A DNA stretch of 58,096 nucleotides from an uncultured Haemophilus sp. GTDB lineage: Bacteria > Pseudomonadota > Gammaproteobacteria > Enterobacterales > Pasteurellaceae. This document shows positions 49,288-58,096 of this stretch, one piece after another. The notes beneath the pieces are model-generated. The model ran no database searches and had not been told where the DNA came from. It was given only the letters and a program-made list of their open reading frames with translations. Numbering within the stretch: the stretch's first letter is position 1; the number at the start of each line of letters is the position of its first letter. The stretch covers positions 1 to 58,096 of the forward strand of contig CAJLFU010000010.1 of NCBI GenBank assembly GCA_905205995.1, written 5' to 3'. The position numbers and the translations under genes were made by a program.

Positions 49288-51561
49288 TTAGGGTAATTCA
49301 GGGAAAAGCATCTTAATCACATTCATTGTCAATCGTCGAGATTGTCCACTAAATGGGAAAATATGCATCATCATCATAGGATTAAAGTTTGCCTCAATCA
49401 CCCCCCACGAACGTAAACTCGGTTCTGCCGGCTGTTTTAAATCAGGAATAATTAAATCTACGCCACAAACTGCCGCCCCCATTGCCTTGCTAATCCCTAC
49501 CGCAATTTCTTTGTAACTGGCATGCATTTCATCCGTCATATCAATAGAATCGCCACCTGTACTAATATTGGAATTCGCACGTAATTGAACAAGTTGATCT
49601 TTTGCAGGAATAGAATCCACGGTTAATCCTTGTTCCTTAAGCTGCAACTGCTCAATATCCCCCAATGCAATTTTTTTCAATGGTGTACGACTGCCATCAC
49701 CCCGTAAAGGATGATCATTTTTAGCTGCAACTAATTCAGCAACGGTATGTACACCATCTCCAATTACATTTGCTGGAACACGTAATAAGACGGCTAACGT
49801 TTGATCACCCAGCACAAAGAAACGATATTCAGTGCCAAGTAGATAATCTTCAACCATGATCTCTTTATCTTCACGGAAAGCAATCTCTACTGCTTTTGCA
49901 AAATCATCCCTATCCGTTACACCTTGTTGGAAAATACTGATCCCCAAACCAAAATTCGTTGATTTTGGCTTAATCACGACGGCTCGATTCTCAAAAAGTG
50001 GGAAATTTTCGACCGCACTTTCCACATCGGTAAACTCGATGCTTTGCGGTACATTAAATCCTGCTTTAGCTAAGACTTTCTTTGTCACCACTTTATTTTC
50101 CATGATGAGTGGGGAAATATAGCTATCGTGAGAAGTCATATTACCGTTTTTCACATATTCCAAATGTTCGCCAAATTGAAGACTAATAAATTGATCGCGT
50201 TCATCTAAAATCTCAATGTTTAATCCTTTTTGGATTGCATCAAACAATAACGCCTGTGTGGACAGTTCCATATTATCAAACGCACTTAATGCATAAAAAC
50301 GTTCAAAGGCTTTTGCTTTATTGGATTGCGCGATATCCGCCCCTAATTGTTGGTAACTACCGACCTGTTCAATTGCCGCAACCACTTTCGCACAAAGCGT
50401 TTGGTTTGGATCCGCAAATTGTCCTAATTTATCTTTAACAATCGTTTTAATCTCATCACTCACATTGAGTTGCTCAAGCATTTTGAGCATTTCAAAGAGG
50501 ACTAATTCCCCTTCTACCGCATAGACACTTTGCTGTCTTGGGTCTTCCCATGCCACTTCAGCAAGACGTGCTTTACCTAATTTTATGCCTTCTTGATCAG
50601 CGGTATCATCAAGCCATGCCATTAACAAAATAAAATAATGAATGAATTTCGCATCAGCAAGTTCCATTCCATAAGGTGCAAATGGATTGAGATCAAACAA
50701 ACGAAATTCTAAGTATTGAATACCTTTTTCAAGTAAATCTCGCGCTTTTTTAGCACCACGCAAGCGTACACTTGAGTAAAATTCTTTTTCCGCAATCAAA
50801 TCACCCGATTTCACCCAGTGTTCTAACGTCTCAACATACTCTTGCAAACTATCATAAGAGACGTGGATCTTCGGATCATTCACATAACCATATTTTCCTG
50901 AACGTAAACTGCGCACATATTGATATGGTTTAAGGGGGGAATTACCTCTGAAATATTTTTCCTCTACCGTCGGTGTCGCAGAAAACAGATAAAGTAGAAT
51001 CCATTGATAGCGTAAGAAGTTTTTCGCTATTTTTAGGTAAAAATTATTTTGAAAATCAACCGCACTTAGTGTTTCATTTTGTGCATGAAATAAGGCATCA
51101 ATAAACTTAGGGTCAATTTGAAAATTGTAATGAATACCACTGACCATTTGCTTATATTTACCATAAGATTGGACTAAATGCTCCCGATAAGCCACATCTT
51201 CCTGATTATCTAATTGTGCGACCTTAATGTGCTCTTCTGGCGGTAACCCTGCAGGCATACTAAAAGGAAAAATAAATTCATCTTCTGGTAATGTACGCAA
51301 AGTCACTTCATGAATGGCAGAAAGCCAACGTAGTGTATCCTCTAACTTTTTCATCGGGGGAGTCACCAATTCCAACTGACTTTCTGCAAAATCTGTTTGA
51401 ATGTAAGGGTGGAAACGACGATTACCAAAGGCTTTAGGGTGCAATGATGTCACAATTGAACCATCCGAATGCACCCGTTGACTTTCCTTTTCAATCCCAA
51501 ATGACCCTTGCTGAAATAAGAGCTCTAGGTGATGTTGTTTAATGATTTGCTGAATATTCAT
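49288..51561 (-). CDS. gshAB: Bifunctional glutamate-cysteine ligase / glutathione synthetase GshAB (GshF)
   Basis: Makes glutathione from Glu, Cys and Gly in one polypeptide. It has 757 residues. The N-terminal ~470 are GshA-like (GSFGIEKESQRV, ELVTPPM, GIHYNFQ, YLEFRLFDLNPFAPYG), the C-terminal ~280 an ATP-grasp domain (VVIKPKSTNFGLGISIF, EDYLLGTEYRFFVLG, CGVDLIIPDL, NFNPMMMMHIFPF). Such fusions are typical of Pasteurellaceae and streptococci. The ATG at 51561 has GGACGG six bases before it; the frame extends upstream without support. Confidence 0.95.
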   Translation of the reverse strand: MNIQQIIKQHHLELLFQQGSFGIEKESQRVHSDGSIVTSLHPKAFGNRRFHPYIQTDFAESQLELVTPPMKKLEDTLRWLSAIHEVTLRTLPEDEFIFPFSMPAGLPPEEHIKVAQLDNQEDVAYREHLVQSYGKYKQMVSGIHYNFQIDPKFIDALFHAQNETLSAVDFQNNFYLKIAKNFLRYQWILLYLFSATPTVEEKYFRGNSPLKPYQYVRSLRSGKYGYVNDPKIHVSYDSLQEYVETLEHWVKSGDLIAEKEFYSSVRLRGAKKARDLLEKGIQYLEFRLFDLNPFAPYGMELADAKFIHYFILLMAWLDDTADQEGIKLGKARLAEVAWEDPRQQSVYAVEGELVLFEMLKMLEQLNVSDEIKTIVKDKLGQFADPNQTLCAKVVAAIEQVGSYQQLGADIAQSNKAKAFERFYALSAFDNMELSTQALLFDAIQKGLNIEILDERDQFISLQFGEHLEYVKNGNMTSHDSYISPLIMENKVVTKKVLAKAGFNVPQSIEFTDVESAVENFPLFENRAVVIKPKSTNFGLGISIFQQGVTDRDDFAKAVEIAFREDKEIMVEDYLLGTEYRFFVLGDQTLAVLLRVPANVIGDGVHTVAELVAAKNDHPLRGDGSRTPLKKIALGDIEQLQLKEQGLTVDSIPAKDQLVQLRANSNISTGGDSIDMTDEMHASYKEIAVGISKAMGAAVCGVDLIIPDLKQPAEPSLRSWGVIEANFNPMMMMHIFPFSGQSRRLTMNVIKMLFPELP

Positions 51562-51670
51562 ATCCGTCCTTATTAGAAATTTCCACCTGACATTATGGAG
51601 AAAAAACAACATGGGGCAAAGTAAGAAAATAGAATGGAATATGAAATTTTGATATAAGAGAAAAATATCT

Positions 51671-51689
51671 GATAATTATTTGCATTATC
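51671..51689 (+). promoter_or_regulatory. Fur box upstream of fbpABC
   Basis: GATAATTATTTGCATTATC matches the 19-base Fur consensus at 15 positions, with both outer 6-mers exact. It lies 78 bases before the fbpA start, so the iron transporter should be iron-repressed. Confidence 0.85.
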
Positions 51690-51766
51690 CATTCTGAGTT
51701 ATTAGAATGAGACAATTTTTATTTTCAGAAAATGGGTAATTTGCCCGATAACATAAAGGAGTTTTC

Positions 51767-52765
51767 ATGAAAATTAAGCACTTCCAAATTGCAGCCCTTA
51801 CCGGCTTAATGGCATTTGCAGGCTTTGCCTCTGCAGATATTACCGTTTACAACGGACAACATAAAGAAGGTGCCAAAGCCGTTGCCGATGCATTTACAAA
51901 AGCAACGGGCATTAAAGTCACCTTAAACAGTGCGAAAAGCGATCAGCTTGCGGGTCAATTGAAAGAAGAGGGAGATAAAACCCCTGCAGATGTATTCTAT
52001 TCTGAACAAACTGCACCTTTCGCTGCACTCTCTGATGCGGGGTTATTAGAACCACTTTCTGCAGACACAATTAAACAAACTGCACACAAAGGTGTGCCTG
52101 TTGCACCGAAAAAAGACTGGATCGCGCTAAGTGGTCGTTCTCGTGTTGTGGTTTATGATCATACTAAACTATCTGAAAAAGACATGGAAAAATCCGTGTT
52201 AGATTATGCAACACCAAAATGGAAAGATAAAATTGGTTATGTTCCAACTTCAGGCGCATTCTTAGAACAAGTTGTTGCGATTACCAAATTAAAAGGTAAA
52301 GATGCGGCACTTAAATGGTTAAAAGGCCTAAAAGAAAACGGCAAACTTTATGCGAAAAATAGTGTTGCCCTTCAAGCCGTTGAAAATGGTGAAGTACCTG
52401 CAGCATTAATTAACAACTATTACTGGTATGCACTCGCGAAAGAAAAAGGTGCTGATAACCTCAAAACTCGTCTTTACTTTATTCGTCATCAAGATCCAGG
52501 TGCATTAGTGACTTATTCTGGTGCGGCTGTATTAAAAGGTTCTAAGAATAAAGAAGAAGCGAAAAAATTCGTTGATTTCTTAGCAAGTAAAGAAGGACAA
52601 CAAGCATTTGTTTCAGTACGTGCAGAATACCCACTTCGTACCGATGTGGTTTCTCCATTCAATATGGAACCTTATGCGAAATTAGAAGCACCGGTTGTTT
52701 CAGCGACTACAGCTGAAGACAAAGACAACGCAAACAAACTTATTGAAGAAGCTGGTTTGAAATAA
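51767..52765 (+). CDS. fbpA: Periplasmic ferric iron-binding protein FbpA (HitA)
   Basis: Periplasmic transferrin-like Fe3+ carrier, 332 residues with a 23-residue signal peptide. In mature numbering the iron ligands known for Haemophilus FbpA fall exactly in place: H9 (NGQHKEG), E57 (YSEQ), Y195 and Y196 (NNYYWY). This distinguishes it from the three AfuA-like proteins in the window. AAGGAG precedes the ATG, a Fur box lies upstream, and a hairpin separates it from fbpB. Confidence 0.97.
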   Translation: MKIKHFQIAALTGLMAFAGFASADITVYNGQHKEGAKAVADAFTKATGIKVTLNSAKSDQLAGQLKEEGDKTPADVFYSEQTAPFAALSDAGLLEPLSADTIKQTAHKGVPVAPKKDWIALSGRSRVVVYDHTKLSEKDMEKSVLDYATPKWKDKIGYVPTSGAFLEQVVAITKLKGKDAALKWLKGLKENGKLYAKNSVALQAVENGEVPAALINNYYWYALAKEKGADNLKTRLYFIRHQDPGALVTYSGAAVLKGSKNKEEAKKFVDFLASKEGQQAFVSVRAEYPLRTDVVSPFNMEPYAKLEAPVVSATTAEDKDNANKLIEEAGLK

Positions 52766-52787
52766 GTTTAATTCGCTATGCAATATA

Positions 52788-52806
52788 GGGCGTGTAATAC
52801 ACGCCC
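52788..52806 (+). terminator. Stem-loop between fbpA and fbpB, partial terminator or RNA stabiliser
   Basis: GGGCGTGT, loop AAT, ACACGCCC, with only a weak T-rich tail. In binding-protein operons such elements commonly leave more mRNA for the first gene. Confidence 0.7.
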
Positions 52807-52857
52807 TTCTGTTATTTACTCTACTTATTCTACACTAATATTTTAAAGGATTTTTCT

Positions 52858-54378
52858 GTGTCTAATCGCCCACCTCGCTGGCTTGTTGCCTTAATTGTGC
52901 TGATTAGTTTGCCATTATTATTACCTTTTTTATATGTTATTGAGCGTGCTGCAGATGTCGGATTGGCTCGCAGTATTGAATTACTTTGGCGCCCAAGAAT
53001 GTGGGAATTGCTCTGTAATACCCTACTTTTAATGGTATTTGTCACGCTTTTTGCCATTATTCTCGGCACATTATGTGCGTTTTTATTAGAACGTTATCGC
53101 TTTTGGGGAAAAGGGTTTTTCCAAGTAGCCATGACGCTCCCTCTTTGTATTCCAGCTTTTGTCAGCTGTTTTACGTGGATCAGTCTCACCTTCAGAGTGG
53201 AAGGCTTGTGGGGAACCATCGGCATTATGACGCTGAGTTCTTTCCCGCTTGCTTATCTCCCTGTTGCTGCAACCTTAAAGAGACTCGACCGCTCTTTAGA
53301 AGAAGTGAGCCTTTCATTGGCTAAAAGCCATGCTTACACATTTTGGCATGCGATTTTTCCACAACTCAAACCCGCCATCGGGAGCAGCGTATTATTAATT
53401 GCGCTTCATATGTTGGTAGAGTTTGGAGCTGTGTCTATTTTAAATTACCAAACCTTCACTACGGCAATTTTCCAAGAATATGAAATGGCCTTTAATAACA
53501 ACACCGCCGCCTTACTTTCTGGTGTGTTAATGGTGATCTGTATCTTTGTTGTGATGGGGGAAATTCGTTTTAGAGGCACACAAACACTCTATCAAAGCGG
53601 CAAAGGCGTAATACGTCCGTATCCGTTGAAAACCCTCTCAGCAGGAAAACAAATTTTAGTCGTGAGCTTTTTCACGACCATTTTTGTGCTCAGTATTGGT
53701 GTGCCAATTACTATGCTGATTTATTGGCTAACAGTGGGAAGTTCCATTGAAGGTGCGGTCGATTTTGGGGAATTTTTTACCGCCTTCACAAACTCACTCA
53801 CCATATCAACACTAGGTGCAGCACTTACCGTTATTTGTGCTTTACCGCTGGTATGGGCCGCTGTGCGCTATCGCAGTAAATTGACGATTTGGCTTGATCG
53901 AATCCCTTATCTACTTCATGCTGTGCCGGGGCTGGTTATCGCATTATCGTTGGTTTTCTTTACCATCAACTATGCGTATTCGCTTTATCAAACCTTTGCC
54001 ATGGTGATAGTTGCCTACTTTATGCTTTATCTTCCAATGGCACAAACAACCTTGCGTAGCTCGCTTGAACAAATGTCTAGCAACATCGAAAAGGTAGGGC
54101 AAAGCTTAGGGCGTAGCAACTTTTATATTTTCCGAACTTTAGTTATTCCGGCCATGTTACCAGGGATTGCCGCTGCGTTTGCTTTAGTGTTCTTAAACTT
54201 AATGAAAGAGCTCACCGCAACCCTATTGCTGACCCCAAATGACATTAAAACGCTTTCAACCGCGGTGTGGGAATATACCTCTGATGCACAATATGCGGCT
54301 GCAACGCCTTATGCCATTATGTTAGTGCTATTTTCAGGGATTCCTGTATTTTTACTGAAACGATACGGTTTTAAATAA
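52858..54378 (+). CDS. fbpB: Ferric iron permease FbpB (HitB)
   Basis: Inner-membrane permease of 506 residues with two fused transport domains and about twelve helices. Coupling loops: SLEEVSLSLAKSHAYTFWHAIFP and NIEKVGQSLGRSNFYIFRTLVIP. The start is GTG with AAAGGA upstream. It sits between fbpA and fbpC and moves Fe3+ handed over by FbpA. Confidence 0.95.
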   Translation: MSNRPPRWLVALIVLISLPLLLPFLYVIERAADVGLARSIELLWRPRMWELLCNTLLLMVFVTLFAIILGTLCAFLLERYRFWGKGFFQVAMTLPLCIPAFVSCFTWISLTFRVEGLWGTIGIMTLSSFPLAYLPVAATLKRLDRSLEEVSLSLAKSHAYTFWHAIFPQLKPAIGSSVLLIALHMLVEFGAVSILNYQTFTTAIFQEYEMAFNNNTAALLSGVLMVICIFVVMGEIRFRGTQTLYQSGKGVIRPYPLKTLSAGKQILVVSFFTTIFVLSIGVPITMLIYWLTVGSSIEGAVDFGEFFTAFTNSLTISTLGAALTVICALPLVWAAVRYRSKLTIWLDRIPYLLHAVPGLVIALSLVFFTINYAYSLYQTFAMVIVAYFMLYLPMAQTTLRSSLEQMSSNIEKVGQSLGRSNFYIFRTLVIPAMLPGIAAAFALVFLNLMKELTATLLLTPNDIKTLSTAVWEYTSDAQYAAATPYAIMLVLFSGIPVFLLKRYGFK

Positions 54379-54391
54379 CGAGAAGATAAAA

Positions 54392-55444
54392 ATGACAACA
54401 TTACTCGACATTAAAAATTTGAATAAATCCTTTAATGGGCAACAAGTTTTACACAATATCTCGCTACAATTAGAGAAAGGGGAAATTTTGTTTCTTCTTG
54501 GCGCATCAGGTTGTGGAAAAACCACCTTATTGCGTAGCATTGCTGGTTTTGAACAACCAACAAGCGGTGAGATTTGGTTAAAGAATCAACCTATTTTTAA
54601 CGAAAATATCAATGTGCCGACCCAGCAACGCAAATTAGGCTATGTGGTCCAAGAAGGCGTGTTATTTCCTCATTTAAATGTTTACCGCAATATTGCTTAT
54701 GGCTTAGGCGATGGTAAAGGGAAAACTGAAGAGGAAAAACAACGCATACAGGAAGTGATGAAACTAACGGGTATTAGCAGCTTAGCTGACCGTTTCCCGC
54801 ATCAGCTTTCTGGTGGTCAACAGCAACGTGTCGCACTTGCCCGAGCGCTTGCACCAAGCCCTGAATTAATCCTGTTTGATGAGCCATTCAGTGCATTAGA
54901 TGAGCATCTGAGAAATCAAATTCGTTACGATATGTTGCAAGTATTAAGAGAAAGTGGTTCCTCTGCCGTATTCGTGACCCATGATCGTGATGAAGCGCTA
55001 TGTCATGCGGACAAAATTGCAGTGATTCAAGAAGGGAAAATTCTCCAAATTGCGACACCTAAAATGCTCTATTGGTCACCTCAGTATTTGTCTATTGCTA
55101 AATTTATTGGGGACAGCATTATTCTTCCTGCAACATTAAAAAACGATGGCACCGCGACCTGTCAATTAGGTGAAATTGCCATCGAAAATAAAGGAAATGG
55201 CCATACGCAAGGGAAAGTGTTATTCCGCCCTGAGCAATTCTCTCTTGCGAAAAAAATCCAAGATCCGACCGCTTCTTTTAAAGGTGAGATTAAGCGAATT
55301 GAATCAAGAGGACGAGCTATCAATATTTGTATTGATGTTGGTGGTTATGAATTGAATATCAATGAAGATCTCATTAACGAATATCATACTGGCGAACAAG
55401 TCACCATGTATTTGTATGGGAAAGGGGTATTATATAATGACTAA
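54392..55444 (+). CDS. fbpC: Ferric iron ABC transporter ATPase FbpC (HitC)
   Basis: Cytoplasmic ATPase, 350 residues: Walker A GASGCGKTT, signature LSGGQQQR, Walker B LILFDEPFSALD, H-loop VTHDRDEA and a C-terminal regulatory domain. It starts 13 bases after fbpB and ends at a bidirectional terminator. Confidence 0.95.
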   Translation: MTTLLDIKNLNKSFNGQQVLHNISLQLEKGEILFLLGASGCGKTTLLRSIAGFEQPTSGEIWLKNQPIFNENINVPTQQRKLGYVVQEGVLFPHLNVYRNIAYGLGDGKGKTEEEKQRIQEVMKLTGISSLADRFPHQLSGGQQQRVALARALAPSPELILFDEPFSALDEHLRNQIRYDMLQVLRESGSSAVFVTHDRDEALCHADKIAVIQEGKILQIATPKMLYWSPQYLSIAKFIGDSIILPATLKNDGTATCQLGEIAIENKGNGHTQGKVLFRPEQFSLAKKIQDPTASFKGEIKRIESRGRAINICIDVGGYELNINEDLINEYHTGEQVTMYLYGKGVLYND

Positions 55445-55474
55445 AAAAGGCGGAACACATTGTTCCGCCTTTTT
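55443..55474. terminator. Bidirectional terminator between fbpC and the TerC-family gene
   Basis: AAAAAGGCGGAACA, loop CAT, TGTTCCGCCTTTTT; the left arm begins within two bases of the fbpC stop. Confidence 0.92.
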
Positions 55475-55481
55475 ATATGAT

Positions 55482-56201
55482 TTAATGAGCAAGTGATTTT
55501 CGCATTTTGATGTTGAGCATTTCAACTACTGCTGAGAAGCCCATTGCAAAGTAAATGTAGCTTTTTGGAATATGAATATCCAAACTTTCGGCCATTAAAC
55601 TTACTCCAACTAAAATTAAGAATGCTAAGGCTAAAATCTTCAATGTCGGATGGGTATCAACAAAATCACCTATTGGTTTCGCTGCAAACATCATCACACC
55701 TACTGCAATCATAATTGCCAAGATCATCACTGGAAGGTGGTTTGCCATCCCTACCGCAGTAATCACTGAGTCTAAAGAAAATACGATATCTAAAATCGCA
55801 ATTTGGATTAACACACCCAAATAACTGACTTTCTTCTTGTTATTCTCTTCTTCATGATGTGCTTCAGGATGCATCGCTTCTTTAATTTCGCCTGTACTTT
55901 TCACAATCAGGAATAAGCCCCCAAGGAATAAAATCAAATCACGACCTGAAATTTCCTGACCAACTAAAGTGAATAGCGGTTCCGTTAATTTCATCATCCA
56001 AGAAAGGGAAACAAGAAGTAAAATACGGGTAATCATCGCTAATCCAAGACCGATAATACGGCCTGATTGACGTTGATTCGCAGGTAAACGTCCCACTAAA
56101 ATACTAATAAAAATAATGTTATCGATACCCAAGACGATTTCAAGTGCGGTCAAAGTAAGCAATGAAATCCATGCTTCGGGATCAACAAGCCATTCAAACA
56201 T
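55482..56201 (-). CDS. TerC-family membrane protein (YgdQ-like)
   Basis: A 239-residue inner-membrane protein with about seven helices. Family motifs: LEIVLGIDNIIFISILVGRLP near the N-terminus and ILDIVFSLDSVITAVGMANH in the second half, both with the conserved aspartates thought to bind metal. A histidine/acid-rich cytoplasmic loop (HPEAHHEEENNKKK) lies between. TerC relatives are linked to manganese export during protein secretion; that role here is inference. Lies beside uvrC as in H. influenzae. Confidence 0.9.
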   Translation of the reverse strand: MFEWLVDPEAWISLLTLTALEIVLGIDNIIFISILVGRLPANQRQSGRIIGLGLAMITRILLLVSLSWMMKLTEPLFTLVGQEISGRDLILFLGGLFLIVKSTGEIKEAMHPEAHHEEENNKKKVSYLGVLIQIAILDIVFSLDSVITAVGMANHLPVMILAIMIAVGVMMFAAKPIGDFVDTHPTLKILALAFLILVGVSLMAESLDIHIPKSYIYFAMGFSAVVEMLNIKMRKSLAH

Positions 56202-56269
56202 AATATGTTCCTATATAAAATCCGAAAGGTTGAATCATAGACAGTTCGCGTAGAAAATCAAGATTTTTC

Positions 56270-58096
56270 CTAACTTTTTAAGGTCTCGAAAATCTTTTCT
56301 GCTAATGCTTTAGAAATACCAGGTACAGAGGCGATTTCATCCAACGTGGCATTTTTGACACCTTGCAATCCACCTAAATATTTCAACAAGGCTTGGCGTC
56401 GTTTAGCGCCTACCCCATCAATGGTTTCTAATCCACTTTGGGTAAAGGCTTTTTGGCGTTTTTGACGATGACCGCTAATCGCATGATTATGGCTTTCATC
56501 TCGAATATGTTGGATTAAATGCAGTGCAAGGCTATCATCCGGCAAATGGATTTCACGATCTTGTTTGCTGATAATCAATACCTCTTGTCCTGCTCGACGA
56601 TCCACTCCTTTTGCCACACCAATTAAGTGCGGTCGATTTTTATCCCATTTTACGTTGAGGTGATGAAAAACCTCTAAGGCACGATTAAGCTGCCCTTTAC
56701 CACCATCAATAAAAATAATATCGGGAATTTTATCTTCATCAAGATCGCGGTCGTAACGTTTCTTTAAGGCTTGCTCCATCGCGGCATAATCATCGCCGCC
56801 AGTAATGCCTTCAATATTAAAACGGCGATAATCTGATTTCAGTGGGCCTTCTTGATTAAATACCACGCAAGATGCCACGGTTTGATTACCCATCGTATGA
56901 CTAATATCAAAACATTCCATGCGTTTAATTTCAGGCATATCGAGCAATTCACAAAGCGCTTGATAACGTTCGTGCATTCGGGAAGATTGTTTAAGTTGAG
57001 TTGCTAAAGCCGCTTTGGCATTAATTTGTGCCAACTGCAAATACTTGCCTTTATCACCTTTAGCAGATTCTTGTATCACCACTTTTCGACCAGCTTGTTC
57101 AGTTAATAAGGCTTCAAGCTCGGCTTTTTCATCTAATTTATGATCCACAATAATACTATTTGGGATACTTCTGCCTTGATGGCCTTGCAAATAGAACTGC
57201 CCAACAAAAGTGGCTGTTAGTTCAGATAAATCTGTATTAGCAGGCACTTTCGGAAAATAACTACGATTGCCCAATACTTTGCCTTGACGAATAAACATTA
57301 CCTGAACACAAGCTAAACCGTGCTGATACGCAATAGACATAATATCCATATCGTCCAAACGCTCATTGGATACGAATTGTTTTTCGATAACTGCACGAAC
57401 CGCTTGAATTTGATCACGATAACGCGCTGCACCTTCAAAATCCAAGTCTCGGCTCGCCTGCTCCATTTTGCCGATGAGGTAATCTAATACTTGCTGATCT
57501 TTTCCTTGTAAAAATAGTCGTGCTAATTCAACTTGTTGATTATATTCCTCATCAGTCACATAACCTGGCACACAAGGTGCAGAACAACGCCCGATTTGAT
57601 ATTGCAAACAAGGGCGGGAACGATTGTTATAAACCGAATTTTCACATTGACGAACAGGGAATAGTTTTTGCATTAACGACAAGGTTTCACGTACTGCTCC
57701 TGCATGAGGATAAGGTCCGAAATACTCACCTGCAATTTTTTTCGTTCCGCGATAAGAAGTAATACGAGGATGACGTTCTTTCGTCAGTAAAATAAAAGGA
57801 TAGGATTTATCATCTCGCAATAATACGTTATAACGAGGTTGATAAAGTTTAATAAAGTTATGCTCAAGTAATAATGCTTCTGTTTCAGAAGATGTAATGG
57901 TTGTGTCGATATGATGAATTGACGACACCAAGGCCTCTGTTTTTTTACTACTTAAGTTTTTGCGGAAATAACTGGAAAGGCGCTTTTTAAGATCTTTCGC
58001 TTTGCCCACATAAATAACCTGATCTTTATCGTCATACATACGATAAACACCAGGTTTATGAGAAACATCTGAGAGAAACTTTTTAGAATCAAACAT
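56270..58096 (-). CDS. uvrC: Excinuclease ABC subunit C
   Basis: Nuclease that makes both cuts in nucleotide excision repair, 608 residues. The GIY-YIG domain opens the protein (GVYRMYDDKDQVIYVGKAKDL), followed by the cysteine-containing CENSVYNNRSRPCLQYQIGRCSAPC, a UVR segment near 205-240, the RNase H-like nuclease (ECFDISHTMGNQTVASCVVF, DIIFIDGGKGQL) and C-terminal helix-hairpin-helix motifs (IDGVGAKRRQALL, SVPGISKALAEKI). The start codon is the last three bases of the window, so the gene is complete but its promoter is not seen. Confidence 0.97.
   Translation of the reverse strand: MFDSKKFLSDVSHKPGVYRMYDDKDQVIYVGKAKDLKKRLSSYFRKNLSSKKTEALVSSIHHIDTTITSSETEALLLEHNFIKLYQPRYNVLLRDDKSYPFILLTKERHPRITSYRGTKKIAGEYFGPYPHAGAVRETLSLMQKLFPVRQCENSVYNNRSRPCLQYQIGRCSAPCVPGYVTDEEYNQQVELARLFLQGKDQQVLDYLIGKMEQASRDLDFEGAARYRDQIQAVRAVIEKQFVSNERLDDMDIMSIAYQHGLACVQVMFIRQGKVLGNRSYFPKVPANTDLSELTATFVGQFYLQGHQGRSIPNSIIVDHKLDEKAELEALLTEQAGRKVVIQESAKGDKGKYLQLAQINAKAALATQLKQSSRMHERYQALCELLDMPEIKRMECFDISHTMGNQTVASCVVFNQEGPLKSDYRRFNIEGITGGDDYAAMEQALKKRYDRDLDEDKIPDIIFIDGGKGQLNRALEVFHHLNVKWDKNRPHLIGVAKGVDRRAGQEVLIISKQDREIHLPDDSLALHLIQHIRDESHNHAISGHRQKRQKAFTQSGLETIDGVGAKRRQALLKYLGGLQGVKNATLDEIASVPGISKALAEKIFETLKS

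Overview
This window is from a Pasteurellaceae genome, most likely a Haemophilus of the H. influenzae / H. parainfluenzae group. The 9-base DNA-uptake core AAGTGCGGT (or its complement) occurs dozens of times, often as inverted pairs that form transcription terminators. Gene blocks match H. influenzae order from memory: afuCBA-udk-dcd, dppFDCB-uvrD, fdhD-fdnGHI-fdhE-rimI-holD, and serC-hisC. I cannot fix the species from sequence alone.

Layout. (1) 1-5280 is a mobile-looking accessory block. It holds the start of a cut-off hsdS, the type I methylase hsdM, a compact palindromic stem-loop cluster, a small membrane protein, an AlpA-type regulator, an SF3 (P4/D5-like) primase-helicase and a small unknown gene. 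It has no uptake core and no visible integrase. (2) 5223-11098 is a Fur-boxed fhuCDBA hydroxamate-siderophore operon. Its fhuCDB part looks G+C-richer than its surroundings, and the locus lies between two ~102-bp imperfect direct repeats; the right copy carries only the first seven codons of the gene beside the left copy. (3) 11351-16732 holds an AEC transporter, a small membrane protein, metR-azlC-azlD and a large Gcr-family membrane protein. (4) 16877-22278 is afuCBA with two tandem binding-protein genes and a CRP-like site upstream, which fits sugar-phosphate uptake better than the old iron-transport label. (5) 22465-26068 is udk-dcd-asmA-like-sugar efflux. (6) 26116-32283 is dppBCDF without dppA, then uvrD with a LexA-like box. 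(7) 32432-33478 is an orphan third AfuA paralogue lacking the three sugar-contact residues. (8) 33547-40334 is the formate dehydrogenase-N locus fdhD / fdnG(Sec)-fdnH-fdnI-fdhE. (9) 40390-51561 is housekeeping: rimI-holD, a lipoprotein, rsmC, a PEBP protein, tmaR, serC-hisC-tpx, phoH-ybeY-HAD and gshAB. (10) 51671-55474 is a Fur-boxed fbpABC (hitABC) ferric iron transporter, followed by a TerC-family gene and a complete uvrC that starts at the window edge.

The genes suggest a host-associated facultative anaerobe that takes up free ferric iron and xenosiderophores, imports phosphorylated sugars and peptides, and respires formate with a selenoenzyme. The features most worth following are the orphan AfuA paralogue, the repeat-flanked fhu insertion, the uptake-core-free accessory block, and the three-way-junction palindrome beside it.
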